Notes under the pieces: generated by a model | Told to the model about the DNA's origin: nothing | Seen by the model: only the letters and a program-made list of their open reading frames with translations | The model's database searches: none | Program-made: the position numbers and the translations under genes | From: Baylisascaris procyonis | Lineage: Eukaryota; Nematoda; Chromadorea; Rhabditida; Ascarididae | NCBI GenBank assembly: GCA_037389465.1 | Contig: JAZARR010000153.1 | Span: 8,822,501-8,886,500, forward strand | DNA: 64,000 nucleotides | Direction: 5' to 3' | Shown: in pieces, positions 1 to 12,800 of the stretch | Numbering within the stretch: position 1 is the stretch's first letter | Layout: each line of letters begins with the position of its first letter

Positions 1-254
1 TTGTTTAGTAATTGACAGCTAGTCCATTGCCTTACTTGTTTACTAATAGAGTTATGCATTGAATCATGTGCACTTTTCATTCATTGAAGTATTCTCACTT
101 GTTATTCATTAAATTACTGTCAGTCCAAATTGAGTTTATTGTCGTTTATTGTCGGTCCGATTTATATTTCACTGAAGTCTGCCCACTACTACTGATTAAA
201 TTACTTAGGATAGATCGAGATTTTATGAGGGGAGATGAGGGTTCTTTTTTACAG
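1..254. other. Upstream flank or intron of the first gene
   Basis: I see no supported coding exon here. It ends in a strong 3' splice site (a T-run then ACAG at 251-254), so it is probably the end of an intron of the gene that continues to the right. The open frame from 66 into the next exon is probably chance. Confidence 0.5.
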
Positions 255-1519
255 ACCGATACATCGAATGAGATGGTGCCTCGATTGAGTACAACATTGG
301 AAAATGTGAAGGCGATAACGCGAGTAACCTATCATCGCTGTCGTGATCCGAGACAACGTCCTCGAACAGGTCCTGCTGCATTGCCATTGCCCAGAGTTGG
401 AACGCTGCCGACGCCAAATTTTGCAAGGATATCTTCTGGATCGAATCTCAAAGATATGACAAATGAAGGACGGCCCACTGATGTTGACAAAGTAAGGCGA
501 TTGATGTTGACACTTAGGCGGCATTAAATTGTTTTACTTAGTGTTTTTAATTTTTTGGGGGAATCGGCTTGTATTTGCTGGAACCAACCGAAAAACTAGA
601 AAATTCTTGGTTTAAATTAAATAAGTTAGCTGATCAGATCTGTATTTGAATGTATTCCTTTGAATAGAAGGCTAATGTTTTATATTGAAGAGGCTAATGT
701 TCCCGTTCAATGAAAAGCCTTATAGGCTTTGAGGTTTTCTGGTGAATTGTTTTGGAAAGAACATGGCTTTCAGAAGACGCAACAGAAAGGAGAGGTAACG
801 GACGAGCAGCGATGCTATTCACCATCTCAGGCAATCTCAGATGAGGCTCTTTCGGCAGGGCCAAGTTCACCGATTGAACTTGCTTCACCAGATCAATCCT
901 CCTCATCTACAATGGTTGCTAATTCCTTTTGTTTAATCCGTTGCGTATTTTTGAGAAGAGATGATCGATGATTTAATCATTTCTTTCAAAAAAAAGCATT
1001 TATGCGTTTTACCGAGTTCTTCTAAAATTTAGTTTTTCCTTTTCTTGTTGACTGCGAGGTTCTCCCCACTCCAACCTTCGGATCGGGCAAATTCAACAGC
1101 TATATTTATATACTTATTTTTGTAGTATATGCATAGGGCACAGGTATCTTTTGGCTTGGAATAGAAACTATGAATTCTTTGACCAGATGAACAAGATCTC
1201 ATATTTTACCAGCCAAATGCAAGTCACTGTCAGTTTTATTAAGTGCGGTCTCTATCGTTGTGTTTTCTTTAGTTTTAAAAATAATGCGAATTTTAATTCA
1301 TGAATTTTCAATTTAATCGGTGCATTTTTTCGCAGGATGAGAGCCGTATGCTGAAGTTGAAGATTCCGACTATAACACTCGATGATAAGGGGTGAGCTTT
1401 TTTCAGTTTGCCTTCTTGCATTGTTCTGTTTTGGTGTTCTGTGAAATTTCATATCATTTTTAATATGTATATATGTGTATGTATGCACATATACATGGTA
1501 TATAAATATATATATAAAT

Positions 1520-1598
<79 letters not shown>

Positions 1599-4500
1599 GA
1601 TCACATTTTTCTGTTCTTTGTTTCTATCGAAGACTTTTGCGTTTGTTTGTCATCGATATTGCATCAGTTGTTCATTGCTATTTTGCAGGGATGTGTTGTC
1701 AATAACAAACGAATCACCAGCAAGCCCTCCGATTGAGAAGAATGTTTATGTAGCACAGGCGCCGAAGATTATTTCCGGTAGTGATTTAAGGCCATTATGT
1801 GGTCAATCGTTGCATACCTCTTCACATACTTATAAGGTTTATACTTTCGATTATATTTTTGGTTTTGTTGATATTCAAGATCGCGTGTTTATTAGACTTC
1901 AACAATGCGAAAAGTGGGTGATTTGGGAAGATTTCGGCAGGGTGTCGTAAAGTGATGTGAAATTTCACACATGTAAGAGGTATTTTTTTAAGCTATAATT
2001 TTACATTTTCATTAATTAGTGGATTATTTCTGTCGGGGGCTAAACCAGAAAAACGGTATCTGGAGGCGAGCATCCGTTCAAAGATTTACAATAGTCACAC
2101 TCTGATTCGCTTCCAACGGCTAGCATTAGGTGTATGAGCGAAAGATGCAGTTAGCGAGCCTTGCCCAGACATTATGTAAAATATTTGGCAATTAACCCCG
2201 CATGATGTTTTGACTCTCTATGATCCTTTCTAACGATTTTTTTTATGGAAGTTGAATATTGGAAATCTCGATTTTCAATTATTATCGCTGCTTAATGCTA
2301 AATAAAATAATACGAAGAGGAATATTGTAACAACGGGTCGTTTTCAAAAATGTGATCTCTTAATAAAGATTACTTTCAGGCTCCCGAAATTTCGTTATTC
2401 GCGAATGCACCAATACCTACAATCAGTAATTTTAATCTTTCAAGCGCCGGTCTACAGAAACTAAGCGAAATGGGTGTTCGTTGGGGAACTTCACCCATTA
2501 CTAAGACTCAGTCAAGTAATACTGCTGAAGGAAGGACTTCACCATGGGCTACAATGAAGACCGATCAATCGAACGGTACAACACTATCGACAACATCAGA
2601 GAAAAAGAGTCCAACAGATAGCAATGAAGAGGGCGTTGATGCAAATCAGAACGACGAGAGAAAAACGAATTCAGGAGCGCAAACAGCAGAAACGAATAAG
2701 GTGCTCGACTTTTGTTTGTCAAAGTTTATTGTTGCTGGCATCTTGATTTTAAATAGGCATTTTTATTGGAATAGATTTCGGCTTATTCTGCAATCATTTT
2801 CTGTTCTTTTGAGAAGTAGATTTTATATGATAACTGTGTTTGAGAACGGATGGGGCTCTTGTTTCGTGAACTGTATAATTAGGATCGGATTAGACTGGTG
2901 GAGATATTGCAGACTGCAGCCGGCTGGTTTTATTTTGAGGAAAGAGGAGGATGGTACGGTGAGAGATTTATTCATCAGTCTTCAGTAGAAGCATTTTAGT
3001 TTAAGAGCGTGCATCATCGCCACGCATTCTTTCAGGTAGTCTGAATAATCTTAAGGAAAGTTTCAGCCAATAAATGAGCCTGATATAAGTCGTCATTCAC
3101 GATGGGGCTCTGATCCAGTCGTCACAAGTGCTTCTACCGATGTGGATTATCGCACTCTTTTACCGCAGCTCTCAGTTTCTTGTGCACCTCTGGTATGCTT
3201 TGCTCAAATTTTTGTCATTTCTTTTGCAATCTTTTGATATATTTTAATAAATTTCTTCCTCTCATATTGTTGTGGCACGGCGGGATGGGAAGGGAGTAAA
3301 GAGTAATCTTAGGGGTGACGTTTTCTTCTCTACCCACTCACTTCCTAGATAATGGAGATCGGTCGTTATAATTAATTCCTACATCGTTAAATTTTCAAAG
3401 GAAAAAAAAAGTTGACTACATTCTACAATTTAACTTGTCGCATTCTACTGGATGAGTTGATCTTAGCTGATGGCTGTTTGATGTTCCTGTTAGAAATGCT
3501 AGAGGTATGCACTTGACTGAAATGTAATCTTTATAACATGTGTTTTAGAGTTGCTGTTTACTGACATAATCGTAGTACTTGCGTTGTTTGTATCAGATAT
3601 GCTTTCGTGTACGGATGGGATAGCGTGGTATTCTACTTCTTTCGTGTAGTAGAAGGGAGAGGAAGGTATAGTCAGAGGTATGCAGTTATTTCTACAGCAA
3701 CTTTTCTTTCATTAATATTCGCAGTGAGGTACTGTCTTGCAGCAGGTGCATGGAGGCACCGAACCGACCCCTGCTACTGTATCGGGCAATACGTTATCGG
3801 GAGATGCATTGTCCGCCGCTGACAAGGATGATCGGACTTTATTACCTTTTGTTGGACAGAGCTCAGAAGTCGCGACTTCATCAAATCTGAAGCCTCCTCG
3901 TCTCTTGGAAGTAGTGCCATCACCGGTGAGTGCAAACTCAGACGCGACAGATCGAAGACCGGCTATTCCATATCAGTCAGCTATAAATCAAGTGCGAGGA
4001 GGCAGTAGGCCTGGAAGACCTATACCACTGAATACGATTCGACCCAGACAGTCGGGCTTGTTAGGTGAGAGACCACCGTGCTTCCCACCACCTGTGCCAT
4101 TGAATGGTCCTCGTCCAATGGTACCACGCGGCGATCTTGTGCGACCACCGGCACCGGTTTTTGTGCCACGGTATGTTGAAAATGACCATCTTGCATGGAG
4201 CCTACTGTTAAATAATGCACATTTCCATAGCCATTAGATGATCAAAGAGGAAGTATTTAAAAGGGATAGCTAAATTGTTGTTTTATATGTTTTGCATATT
4301 ATTTGATGATAAGATAACGAAAAGGTAAGAGTAAACAAGAAGCAGATTGGTAGAGGCCATTTTTAGTGTCGTTTGAGTTCTTAGCAGCTACTTTGGATGG
4401 TTAGTGGAGCAGATCATCCAGTCATAAATCCGTCTGCTAAGATTCATGCATTCTGATATGTTTTTTGGTTGGAATTTTTTTTTTGTGAAATATCCTTTTT

Positions 4501-6208
4501 TCTTGCAATGTCAATTCATGGGAGTTCCGATTGTCTTATATAATGTAAAGGTTGTTGGTTACTGAACACAAAGTGCAATTATGCTCATTGATGTTATTTT
4601 TAAGGCCAACATTTGAGAATATTACACCGGGTAATTTTGGATTTTTTAATCGGCCTACTCCATCTACTATCTCGCACTCTGCACCGTCGTATTCTTCAGC
4701 TGTATGTTGTTTTTGTTTTTGTTTTTTTGCATTTTTTGGACATTATTTTTTATATTTTTTAGTTATATTTTTGTATTGTTTTTCTGGAATACAAGATTTT
4801 ATAGGGCTATAAACTTTAGCAAAGTGGGTGTTATTCTTTATTCTAAACGAAGTAAATGATAACGGAATCGTGCGTACTTTCACATTTGCTGATCTAAATT
4901 TGTAACGGAAGCATTTTACGGATAATATATAACAAATAGGAAAGAAGAGGTGGACGGGACCGCCTATCGAAGTTGTACAGTATAATTTCAAATAAAACAA
5001 CAACATTATAAAATATCTCCAGAATTTTGAGGATATGCTTGATTGATGGAAATACTTTTTTATGATATTTTCTCCTTTTTTTCAGCGAGGGTTGGATATA
5101 CCATCCGATTTTCCAAGAGGGCTTTCACGGAAGGGTATTATCGTGCCTGATGGCAAGCTTTTCATTCAAACGCTATTGTAAGTTTATCTTCAATCACTTT
5201 TTATTAGTGCAATTACTTAATAAAGCTGATATAATTGGTATATTTATATCGGTCGTCACTATCTTACCAGCTTTGAGATGTCGGTGGCTTAATTTTGAGG
5301 GGCGAATTTTGGATTAGTCTCGTATGATGATTTTCAAATTTATCGAGTGAGTTATTTTCCATTAACATTGTTGAGATTAGATATATGATCCCTGATTCAG
5401 GCATCCAGGGAGATTACGATCATTATTGGAGCGATTAAGCCGATGGCGTCAAAAGTGGAATATTATTTGGTGGCTCAAAGTGCACACGCATGTACTGAAA
5501 GCAGTTAATAGAAATAAGTTTGTTTTTTCTTATTATTTTCTTTATTGTTGTTTTTGTCTGTTATGGTTGATTGGATCATATGAATATGATGTACATCGAA
5601 TATGCCCTCTTCTGAGATACGAAATGAAATTTTTATGAGCATTGAGTTTAGATTGCTCAAGTCGATGGAATTAAAGCGTGCCGAATATATTACGCGAATT
5701 TCCAGTTGACCTAAGCAAGGAAGGGAAAATTCTGCAACAACTGAATACCTTCACAAACCCAAACGGGTATTTCCTCAGCATTTTTCATACCGCGAAACGT
5801 TTGCGGGAATTAAAGTACATAAGAAAGCAAATGAAAATATGAGATTTAAATAGTTTCCTTTTTTTAGCGAAACGATGGATGCCGAATCAGATGCACTGAT
5901 GAGGTATTCTAGTTATAATCGATTGCTAGGGGAGTTCACCACGAAAGGGAGCGTTGAATTATTGAAGACGCATGAATGCGACGATGAGGTTAACGCTGGA
6001 ATTGAGTGCAGTTATTTGGAATGCGTTGGGAGGATGGCGAAAGAAAGTGGCAACAACTGCAATGTTATCTTTATCACAAGTTTGTGCTTTTTTCTTCTCG
6101 TTTTGTGGATTTAGTATTTTGCAGGTGATACTTATGGATCATCCAAAATGGTCGTCACTGAGGCCAAGGTTTGGTCTGAATGGCCACTCGATTTCATCTA
6201 AATTTTAA
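255..6208 (+). CDS. Proline/serine-rich protein of unknown function, 5'-partial, at least 10 phased exons
   Basis: Function not recognised. Exons that join in phase: 255-491, 774-914, 1336-1391, 1689-1836, 2380-2700, 3067-3192, 3743-4170, 4605-4701, 5086-5177, 5401-5479. They encode 575 residues without a stop. The protein is rich in S, T, P and N. It holds two related short motifs, DVDYRTLLP (exon 6) and DDRTLLP (exon 7), a basic DPRQRPR stretch in the first visible exon, and a Pro/Arg-rich block ([20 protein letters not shown]). The last phased exon has a basic, Leu/Trp-rich run ([16 protein letters not shown]). Low-complexity DPR and DYR motifs recall some nuclear RNA-processing proteins, but this is only an impression. 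The acceptor before 4605 is TTTTTAAG, which is unusual, but the phase fits. The 3' end is unresolved: a likely terminal exon is 6125-6208 (ends in TAA), and the link from 5479 to it is uncertain. The start lies left of the window. Confidence 0.6.
1501..1594. repeat. (TA)n microsatellite in an intron
   Basis: An almost pure TA/TAAATA tract of about 94 bp lies in the intron between exons 1336-1391 and 1689-1836. It is likely length-polymorphic. Confidence 0.95.
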
Positions 6209-7214
6209 CTTTGTAGATACATAGACTACTGCATCGGATTAAAGCAGAGATAAGGCTGTAAGCACTTCATATTGGTTGAATTCTTTCTGCAAAAATTTGG
6301 AAAATTTTAGCTTATTCTTTATATTTGCGATAGTTTTTATGAGGTTTCTTTGTCATTTTATCCCCTATGCTATTTCCTTTTTTTGCAAATTTAGGTGCTT
6401 TTATATTTTTGAGTTGGAGTTGATATTGTAGAATTGATTGATGTGTTTCAGGTACTACATCAAACGTTGAGATGGTCCGAAGGTATGGGAGTGTCGGTGT
6501 AGAGGTGTGCACTTTTCAGCAGTTGATGGAGAAATTTGGTATATAAGGATTTCTTTCCTTCGTTAGAGATTAATTTATAGGCTTTACGAGTATATTATTG
6601 TTTTATTGTTATTATCGTTCTTGTTGTGTATGTTTAATAAAGTTCACCTCTGTTGTCGAGAACATTGTTTTATAAACGTTATTGCAAGAATTAAGAATAC
6701 AAGTCCGGGTGTAGAGGCCACTTAGTTGGTAGATTCTAAAAAACGCAAACCGCGTATTTTAATTTTTTTTATCACGGTGGTTTATATTTCAGTAAACTGA
6801 TTGAAGAAAATTATTGTTATATAATAAAGAGAGGGGAGAGGAGTGGCAGTAGATAAGGTGTTGCATAGAAAATGTGCAAAAAAGGAAAAAGTAAAGAAGA
6901 GTTGGTTATTTATCGGGTGTTTTTCTTGCATAATTTAAGCTACTTGTCTGCCTTTACCATTGCTTTCGTATATATCTATATCTATATATATGTATATATA
7001 ACTCGTCTTTGTTGCTGTATAACATTGCCATGGATCTAGAGGATCCCTCCCAATAAGTCCATTCCTCCGAGTATTCCATATAACAGAATTTCCCAACTTT
7101 ATTTCATTTTTGAGGAGCTTCGTTGCAACGAATCGTTCTTTTCTGTTTTTTCCCTCACCAATCGAAGGTGGTCCTCATCACCTCATCATTTTTCTGTAAC
7201 CCATCGGTGTTTTA
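6209..7214. other. 3' flank of the first gene with a poly(A) signal
   Basis: No convincing coding exon. An AATAAA at 6636-6641 is a plausible poly(A) signal for the first gene. The rest is AT-rich with a short TATATC-type tract near 6970-7000. Confidence 0.5.
6636..6641 (+). terminator. Candidate poly(A) signal (AATAAA)
   Basis: A canonical AATAAA about 430 bp after the putative TAA stop of the first gene. It is assigned by position only. Confidence 0.4.
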
Positions 7215-7355
7215 ATGCTCACTGTGTTGTATGTAACGGTTCATATTCTTGTCATTCTCACTGCTATATTGCTAGCATATATTCGAAACGTTCGAAACGT
7301 TAGACAAGCGTGGATCGTCGCCGATCGCCGATATGCAGGTAAACGTCTTAGGTAA
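7215..7355 (+). CDS. Possible 46-residue single-pass membrane microprotein
   Basis: An ATG at 7215 opens a frame of 46 codons ending in TAA at 7353-7355. Residues 3-22 are hydrophobic (VLYVTVHILVILTAILLAY region) and are followed by a basic, Arg-rich tail with RNVRNVRQ. An AATAAA lies at 7426-7431, 70 bp after the stop. The composition looks like a type II or tail-free single-span membrane protein. The frame could instead be the first exon of a longer gene, because a GT follows at 7339 (ATATGCAG|GTAAAC, a good donor). No homologue is recognised and no upstream splice acceptor is evident. It is shorter than common ORF cut-offs. Confidence 0.35.
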   Translation: MLTVLYVTVHILVILTAILLAYIRNVRNVRQAWIVADRRYAGKRLR

Positions 7356-9813
7356 CGTTATTGAATCACCTTCACCCTCGTGTTCTATGTATATCGTTAT
7401 AAAAAGTATTTATTGTTAGTGATATAATAAAGTTTTCAATTGTTGCGTCTGTTTGTGTATTGATTTTGTGGAATGACGTCATTATTCCGTGTGCAATTGC
7501 TACCTAAATTCATATATAGTACCGTTCGGGAAACCAAATATTATCCGATCGCAACATTTTAGGGAAAAAATTTTAATTAGTGAGCGGATAAGCGGATAGT
7601 CTAACGCTTCAACGTTCTAGCAAAAAAAGACAATCGGAGGTATTCATTGGGACTGTATGCCCCAATACCTTCTCCATAACGGTGCTATCGAAGGACCACT
7701 TTTGTTCTGGCCGACATTTCCGCCCAAAAAATTACCCCTTTTCATGTTTGGGAGTATCGGTATTTGCTGGGCAATACCTTTTGCTTTCATAGGGGACATA
7801 TTAGGTTTAAGATGGTGAGAAAAACCTTCTTTGGAACGTTTCATTATCCTTCGATGGTTCTCGTTTATTATAAGACAAGGTTTGTCAACGCCAAACAGTT
7901 GTTCCGAAATTGATTTGACTTATATTGTGGCTATGTCTCTAATGTGCTTTATGTATAACACCGATCATTCTTGTATGCAAATTGAGGCTGGCAAATATCG
8001 GGGAAAATTTGAATTGAGATTAGATGTGCAGGGAATTTTGTGGTGAGTTTATTGAAATGTCTTGTAACGAAAGTGTTTCCAGCAACCGAGAAAGGTCAGA
8101 TAACTGTTTATTTCCCCATGATTAGTGGCATTTGAATTGTCACCTTATTGGATTCAATTTTTTGTAAGTAGGAGACCTGATAGTTGAATTATATTAGGTT
8201 TCAAGATGTAGGTGTGATTAGATTTGTAGCGAGCCTTATGTTAATTTCGTGGTGGATTCTTAAATTTCTTGAAAATGTTTCAATGTTAACTTCACTAGAA
8301 AGTTTATAGGCTTTACGGCATGCTTAGCAAAGTTTTTTTTTTTAATGAAAACTTAATAGTAAGTTGTATGGAATCATGATTTAATGTAAATTCTGTATTG
8401 GTTTTATAGTTGCTTTAGATTTATAAAGGATTTTATTAGAACCTTTTATGTAACTTTTTATGCAAATCTAATAGTATTTTTTATGGCGCTCTTTGTGTTA
8501 ATCAAAGGATTGATTCCTATTTGCGTTTTATAGCATGTTTAATGATTGATAATTTAAAATTATTCATAAATGTCTTAGTCTATAAGCCTAAAACTTTTTG
8601 CGATATATTCTTTACGTTGAATTTAAGTTTTCGATATTGAATGTTTTTTTTTTGAAATTTTCGAATTTTATTTTGAAAGTTTGAATTATCGACATTATCA
8701 TGACTTCTTTCTACTAAACATTTGGGTATCTATATGAAACATTCAAAAACTTATGAAAATATTCTTTTTCAAGCGGTTTTATTGGTTGTTCTCAGCCAAT
8801 GCTCTCAAAAATGTGCCTAGCCTCGATTCTCAAACTTTGTCATCGATTTTGGCCAAGAGGTTTCGGTTACTGATTTGGTTGGCGACCAATTGCACTTTAT
8901 ATACGGATATTTGATCTTATGCAAAAGCATTTCTATTTAATTCAGTCTATAATTTTCTTCTTATCGTCCTAGATTATGTAGTTCAAATATTATTAACGCG
9001 CGCGCGCGCTCCCTCTCTCCATCTCTCTTCTACGCGTGCGTATGTAACAAGATTCTTCTCTGATATTGACATTGCTGCAATCAGTTGCGTAATGATACCG
9101 TCGAAATTTGTTTCGAAGTGATGTCTTCTCAGTGGTCATTATATTAGATGGCCATAGAGTTGGATAGGATTTTGTTGTTGTTTATTATATTGTAAGTACT
9201 AATGATTAAAGAAGGGGGAAAAGCAGAAGAATTTGTGAGGTACAGCACCTGTGAGGTCGTTTCTTTAGTTGCACCCAGTCGTCCTCTATGCCAGGTCTTA
9301 CCTGCCCGAATTGTCGCCGTGGATCATTGGTCATCCTTTATAAAGTGCCATCTGTGATGTGAACGATCCCCTTATTTGAAATCTCACACTCGAATGTCTA
9401 GCGCTTACCGTCTTTGTAATAATACAACTTTCTCAGAAGAAGAAGCTAATATTATACGATCTGTGCAAATGCGTCTTCTTTATCCAAATTGATTTAAATA
9501 TTTCATATGTGCTATCGGTTTATCGGTTGAGTAGTCCGTGAATTTTCGAAATGGGTGGTCCTTCTTTTCAAGTGGGATCAAAATAATAGGTGCTATTGCT
9601 TTGCAAATACTCTGCAAGGTGGATGATATATGTAAATAAAGGTGTGCATTGCGAATGGTAATTTCACCGCCGATAGGTAATGGCAATATGTTCTTTGTTC
9701 TAGGATCTAAAAAAGTAGAATAACTATTCGAATGTGTTTATGATGGAGTGTTCATTTTATTATCTTCGCTATCAACGTCTGATTTTATATATATATATAA
9801 ATTTTTTTAGAAG
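7356..9813. other. Intergenic region before the GPATCH3-like gene
   Basis: No supported exon on either strand. It contains the AATAAA at 7426-7431, AT-rich sequence, and a short alternating CG tract at 8996-9010 followed by CT-rich sequence. A TA run and T-run at 9788-9808 lead into the splice acceptor at 9809-9810. Confidence 0.5.
9801..9813 (+). promoter_or_regulatory. Candidate spliced-leader trans-splice acceptor of the GPATCH3-like gene
   Basis: The sequence ATTTTTTTAG|AAG ends three bases before the ATG at 9814. A polypyrimidine acceptor this close to a start codon, with no upstream donor or exon evident, is typical of nematode spliced-leader addition. This is inference; cDNA would be decisive. 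Confidence 0.5.
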
Positions 9814-12800
9814 ATGAGTATCGCCTTCAACAAGATACGTAACCGTGATATAGTCGATCGGCTTCATCGTCAGCGACCATCCGACGGGTGCAGACGCGGA
9901 TCGTATCAGGACGACAACACTACCAACTTGCCCGAATCAGCCATTTCTGAGCACAAAGCCATCGTTGGTTAGTATATCATAACAGTTGAAGTTTGCACTT
10001 TTAAACTTGTCCTTGAATGCAATTTTGCCACTTATCTTTGATTATGACCTTGCTTCCATCTATAAGACAGTAGTCTTGTTGCTGAGCTGGCAGCCAATAT
10101 CACCGTTTTAAGCGTCGAAATTTTATTGAAAGCAGATTCATTTTGTTCTCTATCAAGTCCATCAACCGATCCTCAGATGCTTCGGATTTATGAAATAGTT
10201 AGCTTTATATCATTGTTGTCCATAGTCATACCTCATTATCTTGCTGCACCGCATTCTCCTCGATATATTCAACAACTACTGAGAGGAATGTAGATCAGCA
10301 GATAAAACAGATTCGTTTCGTTCAGCCAAAGAAAGACTTGAGGTTCATGACAAAACTACTCCCCCTTACCCTTCCTCACCTCCTATATACCTTCCTTGCT
10401 AGCTTTGTAATATCGCCATCGGATGTTTCAATGACGGATTACTTTTGAATCTCTAGTGAACTATTTGGTTGCAATTGCCATATCCAACCCCTTTTTTCCA
10501 TTTTTTATGAAAGCTGATTGCTGTCAGTTTTTCTTTATTGTGAAAACATAATAAGAGTGGATATATTTTAGGTTCATCATATGCTCTAATCAGGAATATT
10601 CCTAATACATTTCATTCGAAGGATCTGCGGCATTACTTCTCGGATTATGTTGAAAATGGTAAATTCAGCTGTTTTCACTTCCGACATCGTCCTGAAATAC
10701 AGGTATGTAGGTTTTTTTTTGAAGTATTGACTTTGCTTTTGTTTGAGATCTTGATGTATATATGAGAGATGGCTTGATATTTAGTTTATTTTATAAATAA
10801 GTGGGTTCATAATCGAGAAGGCAAATTAAAATCTTCGCTGATAAAGCAGATCTATAATGATATCAGAAGATTTGGACATACAGCTGTATTTCTGAAGTTC
10901 GTTATTGGTTCAACATTTCAGCTCCACTATAGCTCCAATAGCTCCAACTCCAACTCCAATCATGTTTTTTTTCTAAGTAAGATTTTTACAATCCGACTTT
11001 CTTGGATATGATTTATATGATCTATTTATTTATTTTTTTTTTTTTTGCAGTTTTATAAGATACTAGCTGGTCATTCAAAATTGGAAAGGAAATAGTTAAG
11101 TATCAAAATATTTCATACACTAAGCATAGATCTGATTAACCACATAATCGCATCGTAATTTGCTGATCAGAAGTGAATCGGCGTTCGATCTCATAATCGG
11201 GCAAAAGACTTAGTCGACATTTATCACTCATAATTCGGCTCAATACGGAGTTTTATAAATTAAAGTTTGGAAGAATATTAGCAAGTATAGTTGAATAAGT
11301 GATAAGTGCACTGTTATGGTCTTAATAGTCTTGGAATTTATGGTTTTGATAGTGTTGGAATGAAATTCGATAAGATTTCAGATGACGAGCGATGATTCAG
11401 AAGCCGGTACATCTGAATCGGCGATAAAGCAACGTTGTTGCTGTGTGATTCGTTTTACGAATGCTAAAGATCGTAATGCATTCATCAAAGATTATCATAT
11501 GAAGCTTTGGAGTGATTCACAAGGCAACGATATTCCTTTGAGATGTTTCGTTTTCGCTATCAAAGTCGATACTTCGGTATGATTTTATTTATTTATTTAT
11601 TTTTTTGTATTTTACTATTTTATACGTTTATAATGAAATGCATGATCATGTCCTTCTATGCTTGTTTCGTTTAGTATGCATTACGACATCAAAAGAAAAG
11701 CAAGCTGCTTATGTCACCTTCGAAAAACTTGTTGGCCAGATCATGACAAAATCAAGAGCTTTAGGAAATTAAACATCGATCGTTTGTTAGAATACTCGAG
11801 GATGAGCCAAGGAGAAGAGAGGGGAGAGTCGGTCGTCGAATGGGATTCTTTTGGCTTGATTTGAAGAAAGGATTTCCCTATATCCTTTGAAGTTCCAATG
11901 TTTCCGCATTTTTTTGCTCTCTTGCAGTGAGTTGTGATCTCAAGTGAACGTCGACATTAATGTTTGAGGAAACGTTGGATATATTCTATAGGTGAATCGT
12001 AATTTCTTACAGGTAAGTTTTTAATCGTAGCCATGGTTCGGATCATTAGCATTAATTTTTGATATCAACGTAAGTGGTACTCACGCTGATAACAGAATTC
12101 ACGGATCCATATTTGACTCCATAGTTTTTTTTCCTTTCTTTTTTTTTCTGTTGCGAAAAGTTTTTGCGAATTTGTTCAGTTGGCGTATATACGTTTTACA
12201 GAGTTCCGAAGAAGAAGAAGACGTATTTTCGGCCGCAGATCTGAAATCGTTAATCGAATTAAGGCCACCGGCTTTGATGCCTCACGGTAATGTGGGTACT
12301 CCAAGTGAACACTTTCTGGAACAGGTCTTTTATTTCTCATTTCTTTTTTGCTTTTTTTGTTGTCGCTTAATTTTCTAATTTTATGTACTATTGAATCGGA
12401 CATAGAGGTCGAATGTCCGGCGTTTTATTAAAACGACGCCGAAGTCATGTGAGGATTGTTTTTCCTTTCTTTTTTTTTTTTTTTTTTCAGCGCGGCAGTT
12501 AAATGCAGTTCTGTTGGGCGCTAGTGTTACTTTGACGCTGCGTAAGAATTAGGTTTCGATGTTATTTATTCCCCTCTCTCCGTCCTCACATCCCTTTCCA
12601 CTGTCCCTTTCGTTAGCTCTCTGCTTGCATATGTATGGGTGGGGGTAGTGCATTGAAGTGCGCCATATTTAAGATGTTCATATACTCTAAGCACTTCATA
12701 GGTATTAGTAGTGATTGTATGTTACATTTGCATATGATAGGAGACGATGATTTGAAGAGCATCGAATACTGTTTTTATGTTTATACTAGCAGAGTAGACT

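Noticed and set aside
255..5479. Assignment of the first gene to a named RNA-processing factor such as PCF11 or ZC3H4
   Set aside because: Only short low-complexity motifs suggest it; no conserved domain is visible.
11658..11864. Open frame possibly forming an extra GPATCH3 exon
   Set aside because: The flanking exons 11382-11576 and 12202-12324 already join in phase, and no frame here has a matching acceptor, donor and phase.
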